Below are positions 44,767 to 56,746 of a stretch of 64,000 bases of DNA, one piece after another. The translations under genes and the position numbers were made by a program. The first letter of the stretch is position 1, and the number at the start of each line of letters is the position of its first letter. Source of the stretch: Trichomonas vaginalis G3 (taxonomy: Eukaryota > Parabasalia > Trichomonadida > Trichomonadidae); contig NC_067204.1 in assembly GCF_026262505.1 (NCBI RefSeq), forward strand, positions 1,955,797 through 2,019,796. The letters run 5' to 3'. The notes under the pieces are model-generated. The model was given only the letters and a program-made list of their open reading frames with translations. It had not been told where the DNA came from and ran no database searches.

Positions 44767-45839
44767 TTTTCATAGACATCATAAATATCACCATCTTCGA
44801 AATGAACTGTTCCATTTGTGAAAGCAGTAACAACACATGTATGAGCTGTGTCCTGAGAAGTGAATTTGTAATTAGACCTACATTTGTGATAATCGAAGTG
44901 CAATCATAATAATTCAAATTAAAAACAACAAAATTACATGGAATAGGTTCGTCACTGGAGGATTCTAATGTAATTGTACCTGTGTGAGCGAAATAAATTG
45001 CTGAATATTGTGTATTTCCAAGAATTCTAAAGATACTTCTGAAGTTCTTGCTTCTCCGCGAAATGTTGCGATAATCAGTAAATACTACGTATTGTTCCTT
45101 ATAAAAATTAAGTTTTGTTTGATTTCTGCCAATTAATAACTTTTGAATTCCGAATATTTTGTATTTTGGCTGGGATCCAAAAGAAATTGATTGGTTGCAA
45201 AGATATTCGGAGCTTGTCCTTATCATAAGCACTGTATGTATCATAAGAAAAACTTTTGTGAAATTTTGATTGTTGCAACTGTATTCGGAGATTTACTTCT
45301 GAACAAAATGTATAATGTCGGTGAGAAATAAAGATGGTCTGTTGTGTAATTTATAACTTTGTATTGAAATGTTGGTTGATAATAAGAATAATTAAAATCG
45401 TAATCATCCGAAGATGTGCTTATGTTCAATCTAACATCTGTTGGATCTAAGTAAACTGAGCAGTAATTCTTATTGATTTCATATTTTTTATTTGAATAAT
45501 TGAAAGCTAGATCGTTCGATTCGGATAGAAATTCTATTGGAATCGCAGTAATTGGAAAAGAAACTACACAAAATCTTACTTTATAATTATAATACGTGTT
45601 TGTTGATTTAAAATTAAAAAGTTGGCTCTGTGATTTTCCATATTTTGCTTGTGCATGATTCATAGTTAATACGCACATAATCGCTCATATATGTATCTTG
45701 TAGAATAAAATAATAACTAAATGATTTGTTATCTGCAAATGAAAAAGTAATATCTTGACCATATGAACCAAATGTCAATTAAATAATCTCCTGTTCTGTT
45801 AATTATACCATTGGTGATTGTATAGTAAAACCAGGACAT
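44767..45839 (-). pseudogene. Surface protein gene, unit 6, 3' part lost at gap
   Basis: No element A at the insertion site (single copy of the 89-base segment), but the 3' third is missing beyond the gap. Several one-base indels compared with units 2-5 break the frame, clustered near the gap, as expected from a poorly covered contig end. Confidence 0.8.
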
Positions 45840-46338
45840 TCACAATGATTTTAATTTGAAAGCGGATCTATTTCAGAATGAATTTTGAATATTTTACACA
45901 GTCAGATTGTCAAATCATTTTAGTTTATTGGATAATTCTTTTAATGTATTATTTTTTAAAATTTTAAAAATAAAAAAAAGTGGATCCAAAATTTTTGTAT
46001 CAGAATGGGTCAATTATTCATGAATCAGTCCTCAAGAACAAAAATGAAGAAGGTCGTAATTGCCTTATGCATCTAAGCTACCTATGCAAAAAAGAGAAAT
46101 TGGATTAGAAAAGGATTATGAGTGATTGAAATTAATACGTGTGCGAATAACCATGGATTTGTAAAAATTAATGCTTCAGAAATACAACATTTTGCTATTG
46201 AGAATTCCTTGTAAAGTCCAAATTCAAAATACATAATTTTATATTTAGTTTGTTTGATGTTGAAACTATATTACCACCAAGAAGAGACAATATTATCTTA
46301 GTAAACATGTTTCAATTAATTTGATGTTCATGGATATA

Positions 46339-46748
46339 AACTGCGAGTCAAAAGGCGTACCTACCTTCAACTTTTTGAGAGAAGTCATACAATTAATTAT
46401 ATGAGTTTCTCTCAAAAAGTCGATTTCTGCCAGGTACACCTTTTGGACCGCACAAGCTATTTGCTCTAATTCGATATAACAACAAAGGATCATAAAACAG
46501 ATATAAATATAGGATGAACTGATACGATTTTTTCGGGTCTAACTTCAAAATTTAAGATTTCGAAATTTAATACAAGCTTCAAACCAGAAATTTAAGCATA
46601 AATAGAAGCTGATTTGCTACCTATTGCACGTGAAGCTTATTTGAGCTCTAATATTTAATAATTTTCTCTCGCTCTCAGTGAAGGCACCGTTAGCATTAGA
46701 AATGTAAACTATTCAAAAATTGATAGGTCCGCCTTTTGATTCGCAGTT
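46339..46748. mobile_element. Fold-back mini-element, unit 6
   Basis: Same as 24911-25320. Confidence 0.65.
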
Positions 46749-46829
46749 TAAAGCATAAATTTTGTCAATTAAATTTTAATTACAGAATAAAAAGAAAAGT
46801 CAATAAAAGCATATGAAAGCTGACACGAA

Positions 46830-47093
46830 TTATTCATAAGGATTATCGAATAATGATTTCGATTTTTGTGAATAATTTGGTATTTCTTTTGTTTCGATTA
46901 AATATGGATTTATTTGAACCTCTTCTAAAGGTAATGGTTCGGATTTATTAGATACTTCTTCTAATAGACAACTTCTATTATCAATGAAATGTTCATGAAT
47001 TATTGATTGTGTTTCCTCTCTTTTTTCTTTTTTTTTAAGACATAAAAGAGGAATTGCAATGCTTGATGGTAATGATAGTCTTATTGTTATCAA
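46830..47093 (-). pseudogene. Tail relic, unit 6
   Basis: Same as 25402-25665. Confidence 0.7.
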
Positions 47094-47304
47094 TTAAAAT
47101 TATCTCCCATCCTATATAATAAAATTTGATTCAATATTACTAAATACTTTATGTTTCTTAATAATTGAGATGCCTAAAATGTTGATAATGTTGTTATAAA
47201 CTTATTTTCACACGCTCAATCTTATGGGAGTAATAAGAATTGTAATAAAAAAAACATTATAAATCTTTAAAGATTCGTTCATAAACAATATATAAAAAAA
47301 ATAG

Positions 47305-48875
47305 TTATTCATAAGGATTCTCGAAATAAGTATTTGATTGTTCTTGCTTTGGATTATATGCTGGTGCTTTATATTCATTAGGATATGGATTGCTGTTCGT
47401 TTCTTCTAAAGGTAAATCTTTTTCGGTTTTATCAACAAGGCTTTGATTAATTGGATTTTCAGCTCTGAATTTTCTGTGTCTATAACATAAGTAAGCAGCG
47501 ACAGCAATGAGACCTGCTCCAACTGCTGCTCCAATAATAATTTCCAAAACAGCACCTTCACTTAGTCCTTCATCACTATCATCATCAGAATAATTATGAT
47601 CATCTGATTTTTGTTCAACTGGTTCTGATGAATTTATTTCATGATACGAATTATCAAAAATGATAAGAGATCTATGAGTTGAATTATTTCCTTTGATTAA
47701 ATATGATGTATTATATTTGTCGCCAGCATGATAAAAAAATAAGTAATCGTGTTTAGAATTAGTTATTGTTAGAAAAGGTTTTTCAACAATAATATTAGCT
47801 CTATTTATTTTTCCATAGACATCATAAATATCACCATCTTCGAAATGAACTGTTCCATTTGTGAAAGCAGTAACAACACATGTATGAGCTGTGTCCTGAG
47901 AAGTGAATTTGTAATTAGACCTTACATTTGTGATAATCGAAGTGCAATCATAATAATTCAAATTAAAAACAACAAAATTACATGGAATAGGTTCGTCACT
48001 GGAGGATTCTAATGTAATTGTACCTGTGTGAGCGAAATAAATTGCTGAATATTGTGTATTTCCAAGAATTTCTAAAGATACTTCTGAAGTTCTTGCTTCT
48101 CCGGAAATGTTGCGATAATCAGTAAATACTACGTATTGTTCCTTATAAAAATTAAGTTTTGTTTGATTTCTGCCAATTAATAACTTTTGAATTCCGAATA
48201 TTTTGTATTTTGGCTGGGATCCAAAAGAAATTGATTGGTTGCAAAGATATTCGAGCTTGTCCTTATCATAAGCACTGTATGTATCATAAGAAAAACTTTG
48301 TGAAATTTTGATTGTTGCAACTGTATTCGGAGATTTACTTCTGAACAAAATGTATAATGTCGGTGAGAAATAAAGATGGTCTGTTGTGTAATTTATAACT
48401 TTGTATTGAAATGTTGGTTGATAATAAGAATAATTAAAATCGTAATCATCCGAAGATGTGCTTATGTTCAATCTAACATCTGTTGGATCTAAGTAAACTG
48501 AGCAGTAATTCTTATTGATTTCATATTTTTTATTTGAATAATTGAAAGCTAGATCGTTCGATTCGGATAGAAATTCTATGGAATCGCAGTAATTTGGAAA
48601 AGAAACTACACAAAATCTTACTTTATAATTATAATACGTGTTTGTTGATTTAAAATTAAAAGTTGGCTCTGTGATTTTCCATATTTTGCTTGTGCATGAT
48701 TCATAGTTAATACGCAAGTAATCGCTCATATATGTATCTTGTAGAATAAAATACTAAATGATTTGTTATCTGGCAAATGAAAAGTTAATATCTTGACGCA
48801 TATGAACAATGTCAATTAAATAATCTCCTGTTCTGTTAATTATACCATTGTGATTGTATAGTAAAACCAGGACAT
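47305..48875 (-). CDS. Type I surface protein, unit 7 (no insertion)
   Basis: Open in one frame for 474 residues from an internal Met (48729) to the NPYE end; this confirms that the ectodomain, membrane segment and tail form one protein without element A. The first ~50 codons (48730-48875) differ from other units by small indels that break the frame near the ATG at 48875. These indels lie in a stretch (48750-51540) that has more indels throughout, so they may be sequencing errors. Protein as described for unit 5. Confidence 0.75.
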
Positions 48876-49379
48876 TCACAATGATTTTAATTTGAAAGCG
48901 GATCTATTCAGAATGAATTTTGAATATTTTACAGCATCGGTCAGATTGTCAAATCATTTTTAGTTTATTGGATAATTCTTTTAATGTATTATTTTTAAAA
49001 TTTAAAAAAATAAAATAAAAGTGGATCCAAAATTTTTGTATCAGAATGGGTCAATATTTCATGAATCAGTCCTCAAGAACAAAAATGAAGAAGGTCGTAA
49101 TTGCCTTATGCATCTAAGCTACTATCCAAAAAAGAGAAATTGGATTAAGAAAGGATTATGAGTGATTGAAATTAATACGTGTGGCGAATAACCATGGATT
49201 TGTAAAATTAATGCTTCAGAAATACAACATTTTGCTATTGAGAATTCCTTGTAAAGTCCAAATCTCAAAATACATAATTTTATATTTAGTTTGTTTGATG
49301 TTGAAACTATATTACCACCAAGAAGAGACAATATTATCTTAGTAAACATGTTTCAATTAATTTGATGTTCATGGATATA

Positions 49380-49793
49380 AACTGCGAGTCAAAAGGCGTA
49401 CCTACCTTCAACTTTTTGAGAGAAGTCATACATTTAATTATATGAGTTTCTCTCAAAAAGTCGATTTCTGCCAGGTACACACCTTTTGGACCGCACAAGC
49501 TATTTGCTCTAATTCGATATAACAACAAAGGATCATAAAACAGATATAAATATAGGATGAACTGATACGATTTTTTTCGGGTCTAACTTCAAAATTTAAG
49601 ATTTCGAAATTTAATACAAGCTTCAAACCAGAAATTTAAGCATAAATAGAAGCTGATTTGCTACCTATTGCACGTGAAGCTTATTTGAGCTCTAATATTT
49701 AATAATTTTCTCTCGCTCTCAGTGAAGGCACCGTTAGCATTAGAAATGTAAACTATTCAAAAATTGATAGGTCCGCCTTTTGATTCGGCAGTT
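49380..49793. mobile_element. Fold-back mini-element, unit 7
   Basis: Same element with small indels. Confidence 0.6.
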
Positions 49794-49874
49794 TAAAGCA
49801 TAAATTTTGTCAATTAAATTTTAATTACAGAATAAAAAGAAAAGTCAATAAAAGCATATGAAAGCTGACACGAA

Positions 49875-50135
49875 TTATTCATAAGGATTATCGAATAATG
49901 ATTTCGATTTTTGTGAATAATTTGGTATTTCTTTTGTTTCGATTAAATATGGATTTATTTGAACCTCTTCTAAAGGTAATGGTTCGGATTTATTAGATAC
50001 TTCTTCTAATAGACAACTTCTATTATCAATGAAATGTTCATTATTATTGATTGTGTTTCCTCTCTTTTTCTTTTTTTTTAAGACATAAAAGAGGAATTGC
50101 AATGCTGATGGTAATGATAGTCTTATTGTTATCAA
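49875..50135 (-). pseudogene. Tail relic, unit 7
   Basis: Same as 25402-25665 with a few small indels in the upstream half. Confidence 0.65.
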
Positions 50136-50344
50136 TTAAAATTACCTCCCATCCTATATAATAAAATTTGATTCAATTTTACTAAATACTTTATGTTTCT
50201 TAATAATTGAGATGCCTAAAATGTTGATAATGTTGTTATAAACTTATTTTCACACGCTCAATCTTATGGAGTAATAAGAATTGTAATAAAAAAAACATAT
50301 ATAATCTTTAAGATTCGTTCATAAACAATATATAAAAAAAATAG

Positions 50345-51420
50345 TTATTCATAAGGATTCTCGAAATAAGTATTTGATTGTTCTTGCTTTGGATTATATG
50401 CTGGTGCTTTATATTCATTAGGATATGGATTGCTGTTGTTTCTTCTAAAGGTAAATCTTTTTCGGTTTTATCAACAAGGCTTTGATTAATTGGATTTTCA
50501 GCTCTGAATTTTCTGTGTCTATAACATAAGTAAGCAGCGACAGCAATGAGACCTGCTCCAACTGCTGCTCCAATAATAATTTCCAAAACAGCACCTTCAC
50601 TTAGTCCTTCATCACTATCATCATCAGAATAATTATGATCATCTGATTTTTGTTTCAACTTGTTCTGATGAATTTATTTCATGATACGAATTATCAAAAA
50701 ATGATAAGAGATCTATGAGTTGAATTATTTCCTTTGATTAAATATGATGTATTATATTTGTCGCCAGCATGATAAAAAAATAAGTAATCGTGTTTAGAAT
50801 TAGTTTATTGTTAGAAAAGGTTTTTCAACAATAATATTAGCTCTATTTATTTTTCCATAGACATCATAAATATCACCATCTTCGAAATGAACTGTTCATT
50901 TGTGAAAGCAGTAACAACACATGTATGAGCTGTGTCCTGAGAAGTGAATTTGTAATTAGACCTTACATTTGTGATAATCGAAGTGCAATCATAATAATTC
51001 AAATTAAAAACAACAAAATTACATGGAATAGGTTCGTCACTGGAGGATTCTAATGTAATTGTACCTGTGTGAGCGAAATAAATTGCTGAATATTGTGTAT
51101 TTCCAAAGAATTTCTAAAGATACTTTCTGAAGTTCTTGGCTTCTCCGGAAATGTTGGCGATAATCAGTAAATACTACGTATTGTTCCTTATAAAAATTAA
51201 GTTTTGTTTGATTTCTGCCAATTAATAACTTTTGAATTCCGAATATTTTGTATTTTGGCTGGGATCCAAAAGAAATTGATTGGTTGCAAAGATATTCGAG
51301 CTTGTCCTTATCATAAGCACTGTATGTATCATAAGAAAAACTTTGTGAAATTTTGATTGTTGCAACTGTATTCGGAGATTTACTTCTGAACAAAATGTAT
51401 AATGTCGGTGAGAAATAAAG
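50345..51420 (-). pseudogene. Surface protein gene, unit 8, 3' two-thirds only
   Basis: Membrane segment and tail coding present; several small indels break the frame. At 51420 it meets the left end of element A, as in units 1-4, and the rest of the unit is absent. Confidence 0.8.
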
Positions 51421-51536
51421 GAATACAATAAGAAATTTACCGAAAAAAGTGACAAAACATCAAAAACAGGGAGGGGGTCTCAATTTTTATTACTTATATT
51501 ATTTTACAATATTTATATAAATACTCTTTATAATAT

Positions 51537-51540
<4 letters not shown>
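51421..51540 (+). mobile_element. Element A copy 5, left end only
   Basis: The left terminal repeat and ~120 bases of the AT-rich part, ending at a 37-A tract that leads into Polinton sequence. No hairpins remain. Confidence 0.85.

Positions 51541-51577
<37 letters not shown>
51541..51577 (+). repeat. Poly-A tract at array/Polinton junction
   Basis: 37 A after ATATATTT; parallels 9412-9434. Confidence 0.9.
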
Positions 51578-51579
<2 letters not shown>

Positions 51580-51765
51580 AAGTGGGGCTTCCAGGCACTT
51601 CGTGCCTTCTAGCCCTGAAGATGTTTAGTATAAATGAAGTCTTAGAGGACAAACATGACTATTGAGTTTTGAATATGACAAGATAGAATATGAGGAGAGG
51701 TCCTATAAACCGGATGAAAGTGTTATATAAACATCTGTCATATTACTCAGAATATTATACAGAAT
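51578..51765 (+). pseudogene. GC-rich module and short methyltransferase-like tail remnant
   Basis: GTGGGGCTTCCAGGCACTTC begins a module that pairs AGGCAC with GTGCCT; then a short stretch matching the 3' end of 52973-53780 (TATGAGGAGAGGTCCTATAA...). A smaller version of 9435-9885. Confidence 0.5.
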
Positions 51766-51839
51766 TCAATAAAAATATATTTTAGTGTGAAGAAGGTGAG
51801 ATTTCACCTGTTTTTTCACCTCTTTTCTCACCTCTTGAA

Positions 51840-52062
51840 TTTTCATGAATTTCTTCGTAAATGTTTTGTCAAGACTTCTTCGTAAATGTTTTGTCAAGAC
51901 TTCTTCGTAAAGACTTTGTCAAGATTTCATCGTAAAGACTTTGTCAAGACTTCTTCGTAAATGTTTTGTCAAGACTTCTTCGTAAATGTTTTGTCAAGAC
52001 TTCTTCGTAAATGTTTTGTCAAGACTTCTTCGTAAATGTTTTGTCAGAGACTTCTTCGTAAT
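51840..52062 (+). repeat. 25-base minisatellite, about nine copies
   Basis: Unit AAGACTTCTTCGTAAATG-TTTTGTC, regular head-to-tail. Degenerate versions at 5820-6360 and 60510-60560; complementary single units at 52500-52770. Confidence 0.9.
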
Positions 52063-52069
52063 GAGGCGT

Positions 52070-52850
52070 AAATCAGACAAAAATATATTTTTAGGGTAGA
52101 AGGTATATCTACCCGTTTTCTACCCTCTTTTCTACCCCATATTGTACTTACTAGAAAAGTATGTGTTCACATCTGTCATTTTACTCAGAATTTTACACAA
52201 AAATAATGTTTAGGTGAAGAGGGTGAGATTTCACCTGTTTTTTCACCTAATTTTTCACCTCGTGAATTTTCATGAATTTTACACCAAAAATAATGTTTTA
52301 GGTGAAGAGGTGAGATTTCACCTGTTTTTTCACCTCTTTTCTCACCTCTTGAATTTTCATGAAATTTACACCAAAAATAATGTTTAGGTGAAGAGGTGAG
52401 ATTTCACCTGTTTTTTCACCTCTTTTTCTCACCTCTTTGAATTTTCATTGAATTTAACACCAAAAATATACTAACTAGGGTCATTTACGGAAAGAATCTC
52501 AACAAAGTCTTTACGATGAAATCTTGACAAAACATAGACAAGAAAGTTCATGAGAAATTAAGATGAAGAAGTCTTAACAAAGTCTTTACGAAGAAATTCA
52601 TGAAAATTTCAAGAGGTGAGAAATGAGGTGAAAAAAGAGGTGAAATCTCACCTCTTCACCTAAAAATATATTTTTGGTCATTTACGAAGAAATCTCAACA
52701 AAGTCTTTACGAAGAAATCTCAACAAAGTCTTTACGAAGAAGTCTTAACAAAAGTCTTTACGAAGAAATTCATGAAAATTCAAACGGGTGAGAAATGAGG
52801 TGAGAAAACAGGTGACATCTCACCTGCATATGTCCTTACTGAAAAAGTAT
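52070..52850. repeat. CACCT palindrome repeats, tandem (~87 bases) and inverted
   Basis: Three tandem ~87-base copies (52205-52465) of a block with GGTGAGATTTCACC and TTTTTTCACCTCTTTTCTCA. Complementary versions lie at 52600-52680 and 52780-52825, so the region can fold back on itself. No gene seen. Confidence 0.8.
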
Positions 52851-52942
52851 GTGTTCCATCTGAAGTTCTTATATACGGGCTTCCAGGAGCTTTTCACAAA
52901 TTATATATGTTTTCATGTTTTGTCACTTTTCTGTCACTTTTC

Positions 52943-52972
52943 AGGAAAAAAAACATTTTTATTAAATATAAA
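52943..52972 (+). promoter_or_regulatory. AT-rich Polinton promoter-like motif
   Basis: An A-run and CATTTTTATTAAATATAAA abut the ATG at 52973. Same motif family as 2484. Confidence 0.45.
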
Positions 52973-53780
52973 ATGATTTTACAAAACCACCGTTACCCTT
53001 CTTTGGAAATAAGAGTAGATGTAAAGATATTCTATTGAGAGAACTTAAGAAACTACCGAATGGTCTAACATTTGTTAGATTTGTTCGGTGTGAGTTTCTA
53101 TATACTCTCATTTGTGCCCATACTGTATTTCCTGACTCAAAAGATTATATGCAATGACTTCGACAACTATATGAACCGTCTCAAACATTATACCAGACAC
53201 AAACAAAAATATTGAAAGAGTTAAAAGAAAAGATACCTATAGGTAAGATTGGAACGTATACCATTAGATAAGAAAAACTACTGTCAGAGAGGTTTTGAAA
53301 AAAGCAGAGTATATTGACTGGGATAGTATATCTGCTAGACATATTATATAAGTGGTTCTATAAGAGTTCATGACATTGAAAACACTTATGTCAAAAGTTT
53401 TATATCTTAACTATACAAAGGTTTTCAAAGAGGACATAGAAAAATATACTGAGGGTATAGAGTTTGTGAGATGTCGTTGGACAGAGTTGTATGAAAAATA
53501 TAAAAACAAGGAAATGTTTTCTTTATAGTAGACCCGCCGTTCATATAACACATATGATTTTCCAATACCAGCAGACTGGACTTTGAGAGACTCTTTAGAA
53601 ACTTTTAGACGTTGTACATAACCATCCATGCTTTTACTTTACATCCGATAAAAGTGGTTTGGAAAGTGTCATGAGATGGTTTAGAGGACATACATGACTA
53701 TGAGTTTAGATACGATAAGATAGAATATGAGAGAGGTCCTATAAACCGGAAAAAGTGTCAATAACAAAGAAATTTTTACT
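52973..53780 (+). pseudogene. DPPF-motif protein, possible adenine DNA methyltransferase, broken
   Basis: Starts MILQNHRYPSLEIRVDVKI. The stretch with KYTEGIEFVRCRWTELYEKY-KNKEMF, followed by VDPPF, resembles the region around the catalytic DPPY of D12-class N6-adenine methyltransferases (substrate would be DNA). No N-terminal AdoMet motif was identified, so the call is tentative. A 3' remnant is at 9640-9885. Several breaks. Confidence 0.35.
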
Positions 53781-53789
53781 AGTAAGTAA

Positions 53790-53969
53790 ATGTGGTTTGA
53801 AATAGGATTGTTGGTTTTAGGTTTTTTTCCATTTGTGTCATTTATTTATTTGACGTGGCAGAAAAGTACAGAGAATATGAAGATGAACAATGCCTGCAAA
53901 TGTTCAGTATATGTTACTCGTAAGCAGATATTTTTATCTAATATTAAATGGACGCACAGAACTTAGCAA
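53790..53969 (+). CDS. Short Polinton membrane protein, 59 aa
   Basis: MWFEIGLLVLGFFPFVSFIY gives one strong membrane segment at residues 3-22, then a polar tail. It overlaps the start of the next ORF. Function unknown. Confidence 0.4.
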
Positions 53970-54311
53970 ATGCCACAGCAACCTGGACAACCAAACCCAG
54001 AGAAATATTCCAAATGAAGTTAGAATACAAACTGCAATGGCAAACTATGGTCAAGTGCCAACAGATGTACAAATGCAAACTGCCATGTCAAATGACGCTG
54101 ACGTTAGTTGCCACCATGGTATGCAAATATGAGATGGAAAGAGTTTTATACAAACCCTGAAGTGGGATATAAACACTTTATGCAGATGACGCGAACACAG
54201 GAGTTTGACCCAGAATATGTTTTCTACCAGAGGAGAAACAGAATGTATGAGCTCCAGTTAAAGAATGCTATGGAACTCAACAGGAAACGTAAGAGACTAG
54301 GCGGACATTAG
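53948..54311 (+). pseudogene. Unrecognised Polinton protein with basic C terminus
   Basis: Open segments include PWYANMRWKEFYTNPEVGYK, then RRNRMYELQLKNAMELNRKR. Q/N-rich start. No family recognised. Confidence 0.35.
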
Positions 54312-54329
54312 ATTTTTACATATAGTAAA

Positions 54330-54580
54330 ATGGGTTTCTTCTTCAGTAAGATTGGAAAACTTCTTTCGAAATGTTGGAAGAGGTATATGGAATGGAATAA
54401 AAACCGTAGGAAGAGGAATTTGGAACGGAGTCAAAAATATTGGTAAAAGAGTAGGTCAGTTCGTTTTATTATACCTAAGACCCTGAACCAGAAAGAACAA
54501 GCTCCTGTTATACAACAACCTGAACCTGCACCACAGTCTAGTTGCAACCAAATCCAACACCTCAACCGTATTAAAAAATT
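54330..54580 (+). pseudogene. Small amphipathic Polinton protein (GRGIWNG repeats)
   Basis: Encodes a repeated GRGIWNGIKTV / GRGIWNGVKNI segment followed by a basic GKRVGQ, then a P/Q-rich tail. The repeat would form an amphipathic helix, like membrane-active or DNA-condensing small virion proteins. No family asserted. Confidence 0.4.
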
Positions 54581-54599
54581 ATATTTTTACCGTTCGATA

Positions 54600-55440
54600 G
54601 TAGTTGTATATGAGACTAAGTTCTAAGTAAAACGCATGGTATAATGGAATTATTCTTTTTCTTCCATCTGTAGTAAAACGATACTTGAAAGTCTGAAATA
54701 CTTCCACTCGGTGGTTCATATAGCTTTGTAGCGTTTTTCGTAAAAGTCATTGCCAAGCATAAAAAAGAGTTTTGGGGCGCCAGAAAATGAAGCATGAACT
54801 ATAATAGCATCTGAGTCGAAAACATTTTCATATGTTCCATTAGGGCTTTTCGACTTCATAAAAGTCCGGGTTGTACTGGATATTCTGCAGGCTGATTTAA
54901 CATCCTCAGAAACCTATACCATGCCAAGTTGTTATATTTTGTAGAAATATAAACGTCTTCTCCAAGTCTTCTATTCTATTGATTTTAACAGTTGCATTTT
55001 TCCTGTCATATATAATATCGACGATGGTACTCTCCTTCGTCAATGTTGTACTGTTTTGCATATTCGAGATAGATATCGTTTATTTTTTCTTGAAAAGCTT
55101 GAAGAGTTGTTTTCTAAGTTTACAAGCCAAATTCACTTGTAAAAGTTTTCCCTGTTCAAATTTCTCATACGTAGCGTTTCTCTTTGTTATAGTATCGAAT
55201 TTCAAAAGCTGAACCGTAAATGGGAAACCATGTATGGCTTCTGAAATGAATTTCATTCTACGAAAGCCAATAGCTTTTGTGACAGATGCGCGTCTCTTAG
55301 CCATCTTAATGGGTAGTCAAAACGATAGCCTTCATGCTTTACGGTCTCTGTCTCAAACTTTTGACCGACATTAGTAAAAAGTTCATCTAATGGTTTAGTT
55401 GTAGCAACTCTTGAATTATTCTTTTTCTATTGAAAGGCAT
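54600..55440 (-). pseudogene. Unrecognised Polinton minus-strand gene
   Basis: Minus segments include AKRRASVTKAIGFRRMKF and EYHRRY-type basic stretches; convergent with 54330 and divergent from the fibre gene at 55458. Family not recognised. Several breaks. Confidence 0.3.
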
Positions 55441-55457
55441 ATTTATCTAGAATAAAA

Positions 55458-56745
55458 ATGTCGAAAGAAACAGCGTCCATGAGAGAAATAAAACACAACC
55501 GACAACTCATTTTGCAAGCTCTAAATAAGAACACAACAAACTTTTCAAACTATTCTAAGATATCTGAGTCATTGAAAGAAGGAAACTTAAAATCTGACGA
55601 TAAACCAATGACAGACGAGTTTCTGTTTCAAGACAATAAAGAACCATACTGTCTGTGTAAATCCAACAAAAGGAACTTTAAACGAGAAGCCTATAAAAGA
55701 ACTTCTTTTTGAAAGCAGATGTTGACAACAAAGCTGACAAAAGAGTATGTCATTGAAAAAGTTCAAGAAGAACATGACAGAGCAGATGCAACATATGCAA
55801 GCGAAAAGAACATACTCATGCCTGAACTAGCAGAACAAAACATATTGTTGACAATAAAATGTCAAGTGAAGTGACAAGAGCTGACAAAGAATATTCTAAA
55901 AAGACTCATACACATACCATTGCAAATATACAAACTTACAAGAAACCTTAAACAAGAAAAGTGACGTTGGACATACACACGATTTCTTCGCAACTGTTGG
56001 TATAAGAAAATATTGAAGGAACGGTTGAAGAAACTGGTGGGGATGTATTAAATTGGAAACTCTCCTAACTTTCCACAAGGTTTAACATCGGAGGATGACA
56101 TAACGACGATGAAATACACTAGATGTAGAAATGTCTATGTCATGGAGGATGAAAACAATGTTAAATTCACTGCTCAAAGATTTATATGATAAAAAAGCAG
56201 ACAAAACATATGTTAACGATGAGTTAGATAAAAAAGCTGACAAAACATATTTGTTAACGATGAGTTAGATAAAAAGCTGACAAAACAGAGCTTCAAACGT
56301 TAAAGACAGAAATACTTCAAACAGTATATCCTATAGGTTCTATTTACACGTCAATGAACTCTACCAAACCAGAAGTAGTACTTGGTTTTGGAACTTGGAC
56401 TCAAATAGTCGACAGGTTTTTGTAATTGTGGCAAACTCTTCAAAGGAAACAGGTGAAGTAAAACGATTTCAGGTGCAAATTTACCTGCGCACAGTCACTA
56501 CATAAATTTAAGTACATCTGAAGCAGGTTTGCATAGTCATAGAATTTTGGATTGTCAGGAATGACAAAAGGTAAAGGATATGATGTTAAAGAGGACGTTA
56601 AGTTGGCTATAAATTGTTACTGGAGTAACACTGAGGTAGGCAGGAAACCATACACATCCGTCGTTTCAGGTGTATACGCAAACAACGGGACAAAGTAAAG
56701 ACTACATGCCACCTTACATGACAGTTTACGCATGGTATAGAATTG
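55458..56745 (+). pseudogene. Fibre-like gene with phage collar-type C terminus
   Basis: Starts MSKETASMREIKHNRQLIL. The middle has repeated heptad-like units (YVNDELDKKADKT) typical of phage and virus fibre shafts. The C-terminal region has the signatures of phage tail-collar/fibre domains: GSIYTSMNST.P, GFGTW, NLPAHSHYI, GLHSH and a terminal PPYMTVYAWYRI. It would be a virion attachment fibre. Tail-to-tail with the integrase; copies at 157-320 and 63570-64000. Several breaks; fossil. Confidence 0.65.
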
Positions 56746-56746
56746 C

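Larger units (their letters stand above)
21382..51540. repeat. Tandem array of a 3038-base host unit, about eight copies
   Basis: The start codon of the surface gene recurs at 24412, 30771, 35871, 40970, 44008, 45839 and 48875. Spacings are 6359, 5100, 5099 and 3038, and then units disturbed by a gap. The basic unit is 3038 bases; element A adds 2062 (1973 plus an 89-base duplication) and element B ~1258. Units 2-4 are almost identical, pointing to recent amplification or homogenisation. Each unit holds, left to right: surface gene (minus), plus-strand relic, fold-back mini-element, tail relic (minus). Confidence 0.95.
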
